Positions 25,100-43,221 of a stretch of 64,000 bases of DNA are shown here, one piece after another. Within the stretch, counting starts at the first letter, position 1. Each line of letters starts with the position of its first letter. Both the position numbers and the translations under genes were made by a program. The DNA comes from Scatophagus argus. Taxonomy: Eukaryota > Chordata > Actinopteri > Scatophagidae. The notes beneath the pieces were generated by a model. The model saw only the letters and a list, made by a program, of their open reading frames with translations, made no database searches and was not told the origin of the DNA. The stretch covers positions 10,008,802 through 10,072,801 of the forward strand of contig NC_058512.1 of assembly GCF_020382885.2 (NCBI RefSeq). The letters run 5' to 3'.

Positions 25100-28000
25100 A
25101 TGCATCCGGTCAGAGTGTCGATTCCGTCGTTTCGGTCAGAAAACAACTCGATGGAGAAAGGATACACGGTAAGCTGCTCAATCATAACCCTGTTTGTGTC
25201 TGTCGTCTGCTCTGCTGCTGTCATCGTTTTTCATTTTAACTACGATGTTATTTATGTACCCTTGAAATAGGAAACTGCCCTGCCGTTTAAAGTCCGGCAG
25301 CGTAAATGTTAAACGTTAATATAAGTTTTTATACGTGTTTGGTCGTGTGTTCAGATGATTCAAATCAGCGCTGAACTCGCCTTGTTTTATACACTCTCTA
25401 AATTCCTGCGTTTTAAATCGGTTGATCAGTGAATCTAAAGAGTAAATACAAACTCCTTAACTCTGGATTTTATCGTATTGACTTGAATGCGTATTTGATT
25501 AGAGCCACTGAACATATGAATCAACCCACGTAGTCCTGTAGGTCAGAGGATCCCCGCAGCTGTCTGACATAAATAAACATTTGAATAAATGACATCGTTC
25601 ATCATTTACGGGAACCTCATATTAACTGCTAATTAGACTTTTAGAGTCATGTGTTACCCCGTAAATCCCTCTTTAAAGTGGTATATTTGGCTTTTATTTC
25701 ACACTGTCGGTAGAGATCCGAAAAGGTTGGGTCCTACATTTCCCATAATGCACTCAGTAGCTTTTTAGTTAGGCCTAAACCTAAACCCATATTTATATCA
25801 AACTTCATACTTCCAGATTTTAAGGCAGGCTTTCATAATTTAGTCCAAACTCCAGTACCTTCACTCAGAGTGTATGCTGATACCGACCCAATCCCTGTGT
25901 GCTCTTCACGCCAAATTTAGAAGAATAATTTGGCATTTTGAAAAATGTGCTTATTTTCTTTTGAGTCATTTTGTGACAGTCAGTCAGAGTTTCCCCTTGT
26001 TTTCAGTCTTTTTACTGAGCTTAGAAAACCTGCTCCTGATATCGGACTGCTGGGAGGTTGCTAAGTTGCATTAATTCTCTCATCTACCTCATGGCAACAA
26101 CACAATTAACCCAATTTCCCAAAATGTTTAACTGTCCATTTGAAGTGACGGTGGAATTTTTTTTTTTGTAATGACTCTGACAAAGAAACTGATTTCATGT
26201 GGTTTAGTCACGTCATAGCCGGACTCCCTGAGCTGTTGCAAGATTTGTTAATAATTCTTACTTGTTGGCTCTCTGTTTTGGGAAATGCAGTATGTGTTTA
26301 TGCTGTCCGTCCAAAATTACATGAACAGCACTGACGTCCTGTCAGAATGGATTTCCTCTTTTTCATAATGCAGGCAAGAACAGCTGTGTCTGCAGCTTTT
26401 ACGGAAGAATCCAGTCGAGTGAGGGGAAGTCTGTTCAGGGATGTTAACAGCAACTCTGACAGATTAAAATCTTTTTCAGCAGTCAGATGCTTCTTGTTGG
26501 TTGACTAGCTGACAGAAACGTCACTGACACGATTCTCTCAGCTTACTCCCAACAGCAAAGTCGTGCTAACTTTGTCCTTTCTTCAAGGTCTTCAAAATTG
26601 AAGTGCTGATGAATGGCAGACAACATACTGTTGAGAAACGCTACAGTGAATTCCACACGTTGCATAAAATGGTGAGAGTTTATGATTATTTATTTCATGT
26701 TCGTGAACACAGTGCGTGAACAAAGTCCATGTTTGTCATGTCTTCAGAATTGGTGTCCTTTACCTTTGATAAGAGAAAATCTTAGCTTCATAGTTAGTTC
26801 AGTTAGACAGACCTCTGTAAATTAATCAATTATCACTTTAAGTAATTTCTTAAATGCCGAACACCTTTAGGCATCAGCTTCTTCACTGTGAGATTTTCCT
26901 CTCATCTTTATTAACTGAATGCATTTGGGCTTTTTGTCTTTTTCTGTCAAAAGAGATGACACTTTGTCTGAGAGCTTAGAGAGTGAACAAATGATTGGCT
27001 ATTCAGGAAACAATACATACATTAACTGATAATACTAACCATTGATTGCAGGGAAAATTGTATAAATAAGAAAAACCAAACTTTATTCATGTAGCACATT
27101 TCATACAAAAAGATGGAATACAATTTGCTTCACAAAACATGGGGGGAACAAAAGTTAAAAAGTGGAACATGATGACTTTGGTGATCCCTGATTGTTCCTC
27201 TACCACCACCAGCAGGTCAGATTTTTCCATTTTCATGTGAAAAGAAAACACTACACGGTTGGATAACACATTATTTAATAGTGACATCTTGACAAATAAA
27301 TAGTTAAATTAAAGTTAATGACAAAATTAAAGACACTCCTTAAGCCTCAGCTCAAGTTTGTGTTTATTGCCAATTAGCAAAACTTAGCATGCTAACATGC
27401 TACAGTGAGATGTGTTAGTGTTTAAATCAAAGCACTGCTGTGCCTAAATACAGCGTCAATGTTTTTTTTCATAGTGTGTTTAAATTCTTTCAGCTAAAGA
27501 AGTGCATTAAACCACCTGAGATCCCATCAAAACATGTTAGGAACTGGGTTCCCAAAGTCCTGGAGCAAAGGAGGCAGGGCCTGGAGCTCTACCTGCAGGT
27601 ACTCTGACACATCTTCACTCCACGTTGCTTAAGATAAAGAAACAAAATACTTCTTTATTTATATGAAGTCACTTTCCTGTCTGTTTTTACCTAATACAGA
27701 TTTTGTCGTACCCAAAGTTAACACACAAACTGCAGTGCAGATGTACGGGAGACTAAACACATTCAAACTGTTCACCAGAGAACGGTCACGCAGGTCACTT
27801 TAGTTGTGTACCAAATGCTTCATGTGCACGTTGTAATTTGCCTTTTGTTTTGTTTGTTTTGCCAGACTATAATTATGGAAAATGGGGTCCTTCCAAAGAT
27901 ATTCCTGGATTTCCTGAATATCCGCCATTTTCCTTCAGTGCCAAAAACAGAAAGCTGTGGGTGAGTTAAAAATGCAGGTTTTCTATGAAATAAAAGAGCA

Positions 28001-28659
28001 GTTTGTGGCATTTTTTTTAAACTCTGCGGGCGAGTTTGTTCCCAGGCTGCTGGAAATCTATGTGGCTTAACTTCTATTTTTCCTCTCCAAGGTCATTCGA
28101 TACAGAATCAGAGGAATCGAGGTGAGTCGTTTTTTTTCTGTTTCATTCAATATTTTTTAAAAAATTGGATGAACCAGCAGCTTCTGTTTCTTTGCTTTGC
28201 ACCGCTTTGAACCAATTAAAACTTGCATCACTGTTTGCACTGCACTTGAACTTCACCCGGCATGTCAGTGACACCACCTACATTTCTTCATCCTGTTAAT
28301 TTATATGCAGCATGTAGCCACCCACAATCCCTCTGACTTCTCCTTTTTGGCCTCTTCTCAGTAAACTTTCACACCAGCCAGTCTTGCTGTTTCTGAGGGA
28401 CCCGTACCTGCTGCCATCTGCACACGGTGAGTCCAGGCTACTTATGCATAATATAATAATATCCCCATCTAACGCAACTTCATCGCTCTGATAACACAGT
28501 TGAAAAGATGAATCATTTATGGTAAATTAATATAAAAAGGTGGGCATGAACTTCATACTAATGTAAAATTTTGGTTTCTTGATTTCAGACACATTTTCAA
28601 ATGTTGTGATTGAAGGTGTGATACATGGAGTTTTCTACCCAGATCTTCAGCCAAGGTAG
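25100..28659 (+). CDS. snx24: Sorting nexin 24
   Basis: Small PX-domain protein expected to bind phosphoinositides on endosomal membranes. Exons: 25100-25168, 26588-26671, 27494-27598, 27866-27960, 28092-28121, 28362-28426, 28589-28659, giving 172 residues (human SNX24 is about 169). The PX domain fills most of the protein: [20 protein letters not shown] at the start, the lipid-binding RRYSEF-type motif as [12 protein letters not shown], then [20 protein letters not shown] and [13 protein letters not shown]. The tail keeps the acidic [10 protein letters not shown] and the end [13 protein letters not shown]. There is no BAR domain, as expected for SNX24. The ATG at 25100 gives [11 protein letters not shown], three residues longer at the front than human MEVYIPSF. 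The gene sits after lox in the same direction. Confidence 0.93.
25925..26135. repeat. Fold-back repeat, copy 3, in snx24 intron 1
   Basis: A collapsed copy: GGCATTTTGAAAAATGTGCTT near the left end and CAATTTCCCAAAATGTTTAACT at the right are complementary ends of the family. CCTTGTTTTCAGTCTTTTTA in between matches the inner arm. It is strongly diverged. Confidence 0.6.
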
Positions 28660-30870
28660 ATCTGCAGAGCCAAAGCCGAGAGCATGTCACTACAAACAGA
28701 TGCTCCTTATTTCACACCATTTTAGGTGTGCATCAAGAAGAACATAACATGTTACACTGAGCCTCATTTACAATTTCCAAAGCATAAAACAAACAAAACA
28801 ATGATGCCTAATCTCTCAATAAATCACTGGCACTACATTTTAAGACATCCATTAACTTTACGCCAGCAAGCGGGTTGTTCTTAAAATAAACAATACTGAC
28901 CCACATTTCTATGGATTTCAACCCTTTGAATCCAGCTTGACAGCAATAAATTGCAATGATATGTGAAACATTCTGGCAGGTTAATGTAGAGATTAGATAT
29001 AGAGATTAATAGATTGTAATAAATAAGCGTATAATTTACTTTTTTCTTAAGACATTAATAAGTGAAATAAGCATACTGGATTTGTCACACACAGAAAGGG
29101 GCCTGTAGTGACAAAGTGCAGGGCTGGATCATGGCCTGTAAACAGGGAGGTGCCCCTGCCTTTGTAGGACCAGTACTGTGGGTTTTGAATTTGTTCTGCG
29201 CTGCCAAATCGAGCCGTCTGAGGGAGAGCTGTGTAGAAGAATTTCGAGGCTGCATTCTGGTGGGATTGACATCCATGTGCCACATGTTAGCGTGGAAATG
29301 ATTAGAGCTTTTTCACAAGCCTGGGGCAGTGATGTGGACTTTCACTGAGCTTCAGATGTGTAGGACGACGGTGGGTTTTACACACACGCTTGTGAAGAGC
29401 TGCCGCATTAGCAGCCCAGTCTGGTCAGATGATGAGCTTGAGGTTTGGGGCACAAAACTTATTTGAAATGTATTGTGGCTGACAGAAATATGTGGCACGA
29501 CCGAGCAGTGCAATTAAAAGAGCACTCCACCGATTTAGCAAGTTTACCAATTTCACACATCCTTCCTTTAACCTGGCACCTACATTTACCCACAGTGCAA
29601 TTGGACCATAGTCATAGATTTAGGTGGGCCTCAAGTTGCAAGCTTCAGGCTGAGAGTAGGAGTTTTCTACATCATTTCACTTCTTTCTAACTCCACTCTC
29701 CCTTTTCTTTCACCTTTTTTTAAAATCAGATTTCGTACAGCTCCTTCTGGAGCCACAAAAAGATTTACACAACTTTTGCACATATGCAGAAATACTCTCC
29801 AAAACCTGTAAACAGACTTTGATGTGTAAAATTGGTGGTGTCCCCCTTTAATTTGCATCTTCTCCTCCCTCTAAAGCTCTTGCCATGTGTAAGGAAAGAT
29901 GTAGTCATGAAATATGAGGGCTGATAACAAAGCTGGCCAAAGGGCCTGTTTGAACAAATCACAAGGTTTAACCTTTTTTGTTGCTGTCCCACACGACTTG
30001 CATGGCCTCTCACCTAATTAGAGGACAAAGAACAGCCCCACATTTGAAAATAGCTCCAGTTTGTCATTGTCATCAAATCAGAGCAGAAATCCCTCTAATT
30101 GTCTTATTGTGCAAGAATCACGCTTGATTTGCATATACCAGTAGGAAAAAAGGCTTCTCATAACACTTACTAGGCCAGTATCTAAAACTAATATCAATCA
30201 TGTTACATATAATGTTGAATTTACACGTAATATAGAAGGCCAGTTTTTCACTTGTGGTGATTAGAGGCATAGAGCCATCATATAAAGGGATGCAATGTGT
30301 GTTTTGTTTTGCAGAGTATTTTTAGACAGAGAGATGATGATTTAAAAGACCTACAACCAGTAAAACTGTGCAAAATCGCAGAAAACACGACTTGTCTTTA
30401 CGTGGATCCCTGCAAACGGATGTATGTGAACCAATGAAATGACCTGTAGCTTTTGTGAAACTAAATAATATTTAATAAATATTACATTATAAATATTTAC
30501 TAATAATTTCGCTTGTTACTTCCTGGGCAGTAACTGATGAATTAACACTCCATTTGTGACTGGACCACCACTACAGCACAGTGACAACTGCACATTTATA
30601 CTGAATGAACCGATTCCTGAGTAATTAACTTGAACTAAACCAATCATATTTTTATGTTTTAACAAAGTAAATCATTTCATAGACATCCGTGTAGATTTAT
30701 ACGTATTTATACCGTGTAACATTGTACTGTGTGTGCTCTGACTATGTGAAACGTGTCATTTATGTGCCATAATGTCAGCCTACAGTGAACACTGGAATTC
30801 TACTGTAGCACTTTAAGATGGGCGATATGTAAAATACTGACACCAATAAAATTAATTATTTCCACAAAGT
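28660..30870 (+). other. snx24: Presumed long 3' UTR of snx24
   Basis: After the stop there is an early AATAAA at 28818-28823, further ones near 30470, and a last one at 30845-30850, just before the ggcx 3' end on the other strand. No coding exon is recognised in these 2.2 kb. An acceptor-like TTTTGCAG near 30315 is followed by a short frame without recognisable content. How far the transcript runs is inferred from the signals only. Confidence 0.4.
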
Positions 30871-30914
30871 TCATTTGTCACACTGATTGATTTTTTAATT
30901 CAGATAACAGGAAA

Positions 30915-30940
30915 TTTATTGACACCAAAAGTTCTTTATT
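30915..30940 (-). terminator. ggcx: Poly(A) signals of ggcx
   Basis: Two TTTATT hexamers (AATAAA on the minus strand) at 30915-30920 and 30935-30940 lie about 800 bases after the ggcx stop and within 100 bases of the last snx24 signal, so the two genes converge. Confidence 0.5.
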
Positions 30941-31633
30941 AGAAAAGTGAATAGAAAAGGCTGTCAACTGACAAGGTAACAGTTTTTTTTGTTTGTTTTG
31001 TTTTTTTTGCATTTCTGTCAGTCACTTTTTCTCACATTATAGGGTTAGCATAAAAGTTCAGAGAAGTATATTCCCGGAAAACAAGAGTAAACCTCCACGT
31101 ATCCTACTGAACCTGTGAAAATGATTCAGTTAAAACCACTGACATTAGAATTAATTACCAACAGGAGGAGGAATCATCTTGATCCTGTTCATGTCAGTAT
31201 GTTTGCTGAAATCTGTCCCTGGAAAATTAAAACCGTTCAGTAACATCCTTGTTCCTTGGGCATTTTCATCCAAAACAAAAAAACAAATTTAAGTGTAATA
31301 GTTTAGCGTGATCTCATAGCAGATCAATGTAGACTCCATCTATCGTAGAGCATTTTTCATTAACTGTCTTGATATTTCTTTTTGGTCAGGACTTCAGCTT
31401 TGATCAGGTTATTTTTAGTTGGGTAATCTTGCACAGCCAAGCAGTGCCTGTCTGTTAACATGGGGTATTCTTGTGTGCTGTAACAGAAACATGTCCTCTG
31501 TGTGAATTCATATTCAGAATCATCGCAAAATACTAACCTTAATCTGAAATGCACATTATTTCAGAAGCGTGCAAAGTTAAAAATCCGTTGATTTCTTGGC
31601 AGCAATGCCGCAGTAAAAGTCAAGTAGTATCGT

Positions 31634-31657
31634 CACACACACACACACACACACACA
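31634..31657. repeat. CA microsatellite in the ggcx 3' UTR
   Basis: Twelve CA units about 70 bases beyond the ggcx stop codon. Confidence 0.9.
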
Positions 31658-31726
31658 TCAGTTAGGCGTGTGTGATCCAGCACCTGCAGGCAGTCAACCA
31701 GAGTATCTTTGGTCCCAACAGCAGCT

Positions 31727-37080
<5,354 letters not shown>

Positions 37081-37936
37081 GCTGCCAAAATGTTCAGAAT
37101 AAAACGGATCTTGGTCGGCAACAGGGGGTCAGAAAAGTCCTCTCTCTGCTCTCCCTGTCCCAGGTGGAGGTGTCCTGCCTGGTCACGTCAACGAAACGGA
37201 CAAAGTTACGTGTCACTGTCCACACACACATACACACACAGGCTAGTCAGGGTAGGGAGAGGAGGAGGATGGTTTGGGAGGGATTGGAATGTTGTGAAAG
37301 AGCAACTCGTCGATTATTGGCTGCTTCTGCGAATGACCACGCCCACTAAGGGAAACTCCTCATGCGTCACTTCCTGCCATAGGTCCAGGTAAACGCCGAA
37401 AGTCTCTGGTGCTCTTTGTCTTAAAGGATGTTTAAAATATTTTTCCTTACACGACCATTTCAACAAAAGCAAGTGCACCAAAAATATATGAAATAATACA
37501 AATAGCAGTAATGAAAAAAATAAACAAAACAAATAAGATAACACAAATACAAACAACTATGATATGCAAAAGGTGAACCGTTTGGTCCTATGTGTATTTC
37601 TACATAATTTATATTGGATTTGGCAAAAAAGTCTGTGCGGGTAAATTACATATTCCATGCCACATTTATCATCCCTTTAAATCTCACTTTCCTCTGTAAA
37701 GAACAAAAATAAACATCTAAACCGAAAAAAATGTCACTTTTTATGTCCCTGATGTCAACATTTATGTGTTTTATAAAATACTAAATAATGCAGTGAAATG
37801 CTTTGAAGGTGATAAAGTCCTTTATGAATAGTGCATTTAGCTTGTTTTTATTTCACTGTTTCCACAAAAAGCACAATTTCATTTAATAAATTAAGAAAAA
37901 GTAATTGCTCTCTCTCCAAGCAGAACACCACACATA

Positions 37937-37950
37937 CCACTAGAGGGCAG
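37937..37950 (+). promoter_or_regulatory. CTCF-like motif between ggcx and gmcl1
   Basis: CCACTAGAGGGCAG fits the CTCF core at every defined position. It lies in the spacer between two divergent genes. Confidence 0.5.
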
Positions 37951-38243
37951 TCAAGTATTGTATGTTCGTATCTGTTTGCCACTACTTTGCTTATTGATTC
38001 AGAGTAAAGGTCATGCTGTCAGGGATTTGATATCAGAATTTTAGGAAGTGGACAGTCACATGTGTAGGATTGGTCATTCGGTTTTGAATTTTCTGGGATA
38101 ATAAATGTCTTTTTTAAAGACTTATGGTAAATGTAAGATATGGGTGCAGTATGAAGAAGTGATTAAACCAGACATATTAGGAACAAAGTGCAAAGAAACA
38201 AAACGATTTGTGATTGTACTGTCCTTGTGTAACGCGTCCGTCT

Positions 38244-38259
38244 CACAGCAGGTGGCGAC
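38244..38259 (+). promoter_or_regulatory. CTCF-like motif near the gmcl1 promoter
   Basis: CACAGCAGGTGGCGAC fits most of the CTCF core and lies about 150 bp before the inferred gmcl1 first exon. Weaker than the match at 37937. Confidence 0.35.
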
Positions 38260-38399
38260 GGTGAGCAAAGGAACCCTTTTTTGACGTTCAAACGACACAC
38301 GAAACCATCGAGAGAAGAAGAATAACAAAAGCAGCCACAGATTTTCAGGGAAGTTACACATCTTCTCCTGTCTCTAGGTCTACATTTGCTTTAATTTAG

Positions 38400-38636
38400 A
38401 AAAATGTAACTGGAAAGATATTTCTGCGGTGTGGAGGCTTGTGTGGAGTAGTAGCTTCTCAAGACTAACGCTGCTCTTATTTCCGTACTCGTTTTCGTTT
38501 GTAAATTCGGCAGCTAAGCTAGTTTTGAGGTTAACCTAGCTCCTCTCCAGCTGGCTCGTCTGAGATAATCCGCCGGTGTTTATCGTCCAAATTGAACTGA
38601 TACCTCACCCTCACCTTGTCCGGTGCTAGTCATCAG
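38400..38636 (+). other. gmcl1: Inferred 5' UTR exon of gmcl1
   Basis: A clean donor (ATCAG before GTAAAT) ends at 38636, and the next acceptor (CTCTTAG) precedes 39305, eleven bases before the ATG. The left boundary is a guess from the more CpG-containing sequence here. Confidence 0.45.
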
Positions 38637-39315
38637 GTAAATGAGCTCAGTCCTTGTTTTCGTTAGACAGACTGAACATCTGCTTTGCATATGCAGGGAG
38701 CCACTGCATCAAACTCTGTTATGCACAAGTGTAGCCGTTTCTGTTGTTGTAAATATTAAGTCCTTTTTAGACAAATTTAGCCACATTGTAACAGCACCAC
38801 ATTTACCAAATTTGCTCTACTTTCATTGATTTTATTCTGTAACATTTAATTGAATAATGCCGTGCTTGATGAAGATATTTACCACAACACATTTTTGAAA
38901 AATTTGGAATATTTTGCCTAACACTGTGTGAATTTGCTGCATTTTTTGTCTTATATATGATATTGGGTTGCTGTTTAGACAAATAATTTGAAGATGTGAG
39001 AAATAGAGGTGGGCATTTTTCATTATTTATATTATTTTCTGACAGTTTAGAGGCTAAATAATCAGTTAATCAGAAAAGTGAATCAAAAGATTAACCAGCA
39101 CTGAAATTCATTGTTAGCTGAAGCCCCAAGAAAAGTAACAAAAAACTCATCTTTATCATGAGACTGCAAAAGCCAAAGTCCCTAACAGTATCTGTTCTCA
39201 GGATTCCGATTCTTTATTGATTCAGCACTTCTAGAAGCTCTGTTGCAATACAGCACAGCTGACATGTTATATTGGCGATTGTTTGTTTGTGTTTTAACTC
39301 TTAGAAAGTGTAGAG

Positions 39316-42300
39316 ATGGGGAATCTGAGCAGCAGGTTCCGATACCCCTCACAGGGACCAGATGAGGTTGCAGAGGGCACAAGTAGTAAGCATGGATGTG
39401 AGTGTAAGAAGAGGAAACGAAATGCCCAGTGTGACTGCGAAAGTGAACAAGAGGAGGATGATGCCATATTAGACACACCTCGCAGGCAAGTCTGATTCAA
39501 CAGAAACACACTGTGTGTCAGTTTAGTGGCAAGCTTCTTTAAGTCGTTGTTATTTAGTCTTACATTTGTTTTTGTCTCTCTTCTGTTGTTTGTTTGTATT
39601 TTCCGAACTTGAGCAGGAAGAAACTGAAAAGCACGTCACGATATATTTATCAGACCTTGTTCCTGAATGGTGAAAACAGTGACATTCGCATCTGCGCTCT
39701 GGGACAGGAATGGAACCTCCACAAAGTGTACCTGTGTCAGGTAAAACAATGCAAATACAAAAAAGATTCATTCAAGGGCTTATCATTGTCTGTCATTTAA
39801 CCCTCTTCCTTCTTCTCTTTCTTTTTTCTCTTCATCCGTCATGTGTCTTGCAGTCAGGATATTTCTCCAGCATGTTCAGTGGCTCTTGGAAGGAATCCAA
39901 CATGATGGAAATCAACTTGGAGATCCCAGACCAGAACATCGATACTGAAGGTGAGGGGGCCTCAGTCTTAGCAGCAGTCGACTGTGTTTCCGTATGTGTT
40001 TTACTGACAGAACTTTCCTGTTTTGTATGTGCAGCTCTGCAAGTCGTGTTTGGATCCCTGTACCGGGATGATGTTCTGATCAAGCCCAGCAGGGTTGTCA
40101 GTATTCTTGCTGCCGCTTGTATGCTACAGCTGGTCAGTACACTGAATGGTGTCAGCTATTGTCTAAAATTTGTAATTACCATGTTGATTTTTGCCTGTGC
40201 GGTCATATGATACAAAACCTAATCAAGTCTCGTGGTTTGTTGTCATCTACAGGATGGTTTGATCCAGCAGTGCGGCGAGACCATGAAGGAAAACATCAGT
40301 GCGAAGACTGTGCGTGACTATTTTGCTTATGCCAGTATCTATGGCTTGGAGTCGGTCACGAAAAAGTCAGATTTTAATTCATTTCAGTAATTTCAAATCA
40401 CAGTAATTAATGGCTAAATTCATCTTTCATGTTACTTGCATCACACTGTGTATTTCTGTATGGATTTCTTTCTGCAGGTGTCTTGAGTGGCTTCTTAACA
40501 ACCTGATGACCCACCAAAATGTTGAACTGATGAAAGAGCTTGGGTATGTGTCCTCAGCAGAGTTACAGAGATATACCGTGGTATTAAAATTCAGTTATCA
40601 TACCATGTACATTCACTTATCTACTGCTTTGAATTTTACAGGATTAGTGACATTGAAAGATACAGAAATATAGGGCATAATATTTTGTTAAATTATGAGA
40701 AAGGGTTTGTTCAACCAAAAACAAAACAAAACTCTTCTGTTTTCATTCCTGTATTGGTCATTGTTACAGACAATAATAACACTAATAATCTTCAAGCTTA
40801 TACCTTTAATGAGGTTTTTTAACTTTTCTGATAATGAAGCCGTCAGCTCTTAGTGAATCAAATGGCTGTTTTGAGCAGTATTATGTTTCAGTAATGTAAA
40901 AATATTACCTATGACTATACTCACCATTTACAGAGTGGAAGTGATGGAGCAGCTCATCCAGTCCTCGGACCTGTTTGTCATGCAGGTGGAGATGGATGTA
41001 TACACTGCTCTGAAAAAGGTACATGCTAAATTCTATATTTTATGCGATACGCTCGCTGTACCCTCAGGCCTGTTTCTAAGAGCTCTCTTTGTAATTTTCT
41101 CTCTCTGCAGTGGATGTTTCTGCAGCTCAATCCTTTGTGGGACGGCCCAATCAAGCAGCTTCTGGCTGACGCTGATGCCTGGCTTTGCAAACGCAGAACA
41201 GGTACAGTAAGGCCAGGTCTTGGAAGCACTAATCTTCATATGCTGTTTTTTGTCTTTGTTTGACTCACTTTTCGACTGGCTTTGCTCTACAGACCTGTGT
41301 GAGAAAGAACCCTTCTTGAACACAGAGGAGGGTGCAGCTTTTCGCTCAGTGTTCAAGCATGTTCGTCTCCAGTATATCATCAACGATTTGGCATCCGCAC
41401 GCATCCTGGAGAGAGACAATATTTTGCCCCCTGGTAAGCTGTTGCTCTGTCTGCCATAATTGAATCATGAATTTGCTTCTTCTGTGCTCTGGAAATTGAA
41501 ATCTTTAGTTTCACTGCCTAGTGTTAAAATGAATTATTTTATTCAAATTCAGTATTCATGAATTTTTTGGTTTATTATTCTAGAAAAAATTAGCGCAGTT
41601 ATGTAGACAAATATTTGATTTCCATCTTTGCGCTTAATTCAGTTTTTCATCTTGTCTTATTTCGTTCTAAGTGGTGTAAAGACTTTGACAGACTTGCTTA
41701 GATTTTACTTAGAATTTACAAAAACCTGATGAGAAATTGTAAAGCAGAACATTTTTGATGTTTATGTGTCGATCATTTCCACATATTTATGTGCTGTTAA
41801 TATATTATTTTCAAACTTATTCCAGATTGGTTAACATCCGTGTACAAAAACCAGTGGTTCGCTATGCTCCGGACAGAATTTGACAACGACAATGGGTGAG
41901 AACCAGCAACTGAACAACTGGAATGTCACTGTTTGATGTAACCACAAAAATGTGTAGAATAAGATTTTAATGTGCCTGTCTGTCATTAGTCCCCATGAAG
42001 CTAACAAAGAGGAGTTTGAGCTGAGCAGCATGAGGTGTGGCAGGAAACTGACTAAAGATGGAGACGTGAGTGAGACAATCTCGCTGCTTCAGTAAATTGT
42101 GCTCCTGTTCAACTTGTTGTGTTTAATTTCTACATTTTAAAAACTGGTATTTTCCTCTCATTAGTACTGCTGGCGGTGGACGGGCTTTAACTTCGGTTTT
42201 GACCTGCTGGTAACCTACACTAACCGTTTCATAGTCTTCAAAAGAAATACTCTGAGTCAGCCATGTGGGGGTGCTGTGAGTCTGCAACCTCGAAGGCATC

Positions 42301-43221
42301 TGGCATACAGGTCTGTAGTGCAGTCACCTTTCAGCATGTAAAGTTGAGTCTATTTTATGGACTTAAGGGTTTAGAGCAATCTAACAGGATCATTTTGCAA
42401 ACTAGGCAATAAAGTTTACAAGTATGAAAAAAATCTTGTCTGTAAGAAGAGTCTCAAAACAAATATTTAGTGTCACTGTGTACATGTTTCATCTGATTTT
42501 AAAATGATGGGTAGTTGTCGTATGTGTTTAGTAATTAAGTGATAATCAAGTGACTGTAATAGAATTTGAATGTTGTTCTCTGGAATTACACAATAGAAAC
42601 ATGCTACTGCTTTTTGACCACAGGCAGTTTTGCATGACTGAGCTTATTTGGTTGTTATAATACTTATATACTGAAGCCAGGTATTTGTTTGTTTGTTTAA
42701 AGGAATAGTGCAACATTTTGGGAAATGGATTTAGCGAGAGTTGGATGTTAGCCCCCCCCCCTTCCAGTATTTATGTTAAGCTATGTTAATGTTAATCAAC
42801 TGCTGGCGGTAGCTTCATATTTACCTTACAGACACGAGAGTGGTGTCTCTCTTCAAGAAAGCAAATATCGACTTTTTTTTTATTTGTTCAGGTTACGCCT
42901 CGCCTCCTTTGACAGCCGCGGAAAACTGGTCTGCAGCCGTTCAACAGGTTACCAGCTTCTCACACTTGAAAAAGACCAGGTCAGTGAACAGCGTTAACCT
43001 GCTGAAGTAGATCTCTCAACTGTCAGTTCAATTATCTTGTATGAAATGAGGATCTTGACTCACTTAACATTCCTCCTCAGGAGTATGTGGTGATGAACCT
43101 GGACAGCCGGTTGTTATCATTCCCACTCTACGTGTGCTGTAACTTCCTGTATACGTCGCCTCATTCGGACCACCGTCCAGATTTGTCAGAACAAGAGAGC
43201 ACTGCTCAAACCGTGTCTTGA
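39316..43221 (+). CDS. gmcl1: Germ cell-less protein-like 1 (BTB domain)
   Basis: BTB-family protein of the nuclear envelope, an adaptor for CUL3-type ubiquitin ligases and needed for germ-cell development in animals. Coding exons: 39316-39485, 39617-39740, 39854-39950, 40035-40132, 40253-40365, 40478-40543, 40934-41018, 41111-41201, 41293-41433, 41826-41895, 41990-42065, 42165-42310, 42892-42979, 43081-43221, giving 501 residues (human 515). The N-terminus MGNLSSRF could be myristoylated (Gly2), followed by basic patches KKRKRN and RRKKLK. The BTB fold spans about residues 65-175 (SDIRICALGQEWNLHKVYLC, QSGYFSSMFSGSW, LQVVFGSLYRDDV) and a BACK-like region follows. The first coding intron begins GCAAGT, a GC-AG intron. 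The other introns are GT-AG. A fold-back repeat sits in the intron before the exon at 42892. Confidence 0.94.
42699..42868. repeat. Fold-back repeat, copy 4, in a gmcl1 intron
   Basis: Starts AAAGGAATAGTGCAACATTTTGGGAAAT, shown here only as the family hallmark around 42699-42726, and ends with GGTAGCTTCATATTTACC and CACGAGAGTGGTGTCTCTCTTC. It is closer to the family consensus than the other copies, with a C-run in the middle. Its right end lies 23 bases before the next coding exon. Confidence 0.75.

Larger units (their letters stand above)
37081..38399. other. Head-to-head ggcx-gmcl1 spacer
   Basis: No gene is seen in the 1.3 kb between the ggcx start and the gmcl1 5' UTR. It should hold both promoters. 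No TATA box is convincing. Two CTCF-like motifs occur, at 37937-37950 and 38244-38259. A broken CA run lies at 37220-37240. Confidence 0.45.

Noticed and set aside
30300-30480. Possible extra exon after a TTTTGCAG acceptor downstream of snx24
   Set aside because: The short frame has no recognisable content and the snx24 protein is already complete. More likely 3' UTR.
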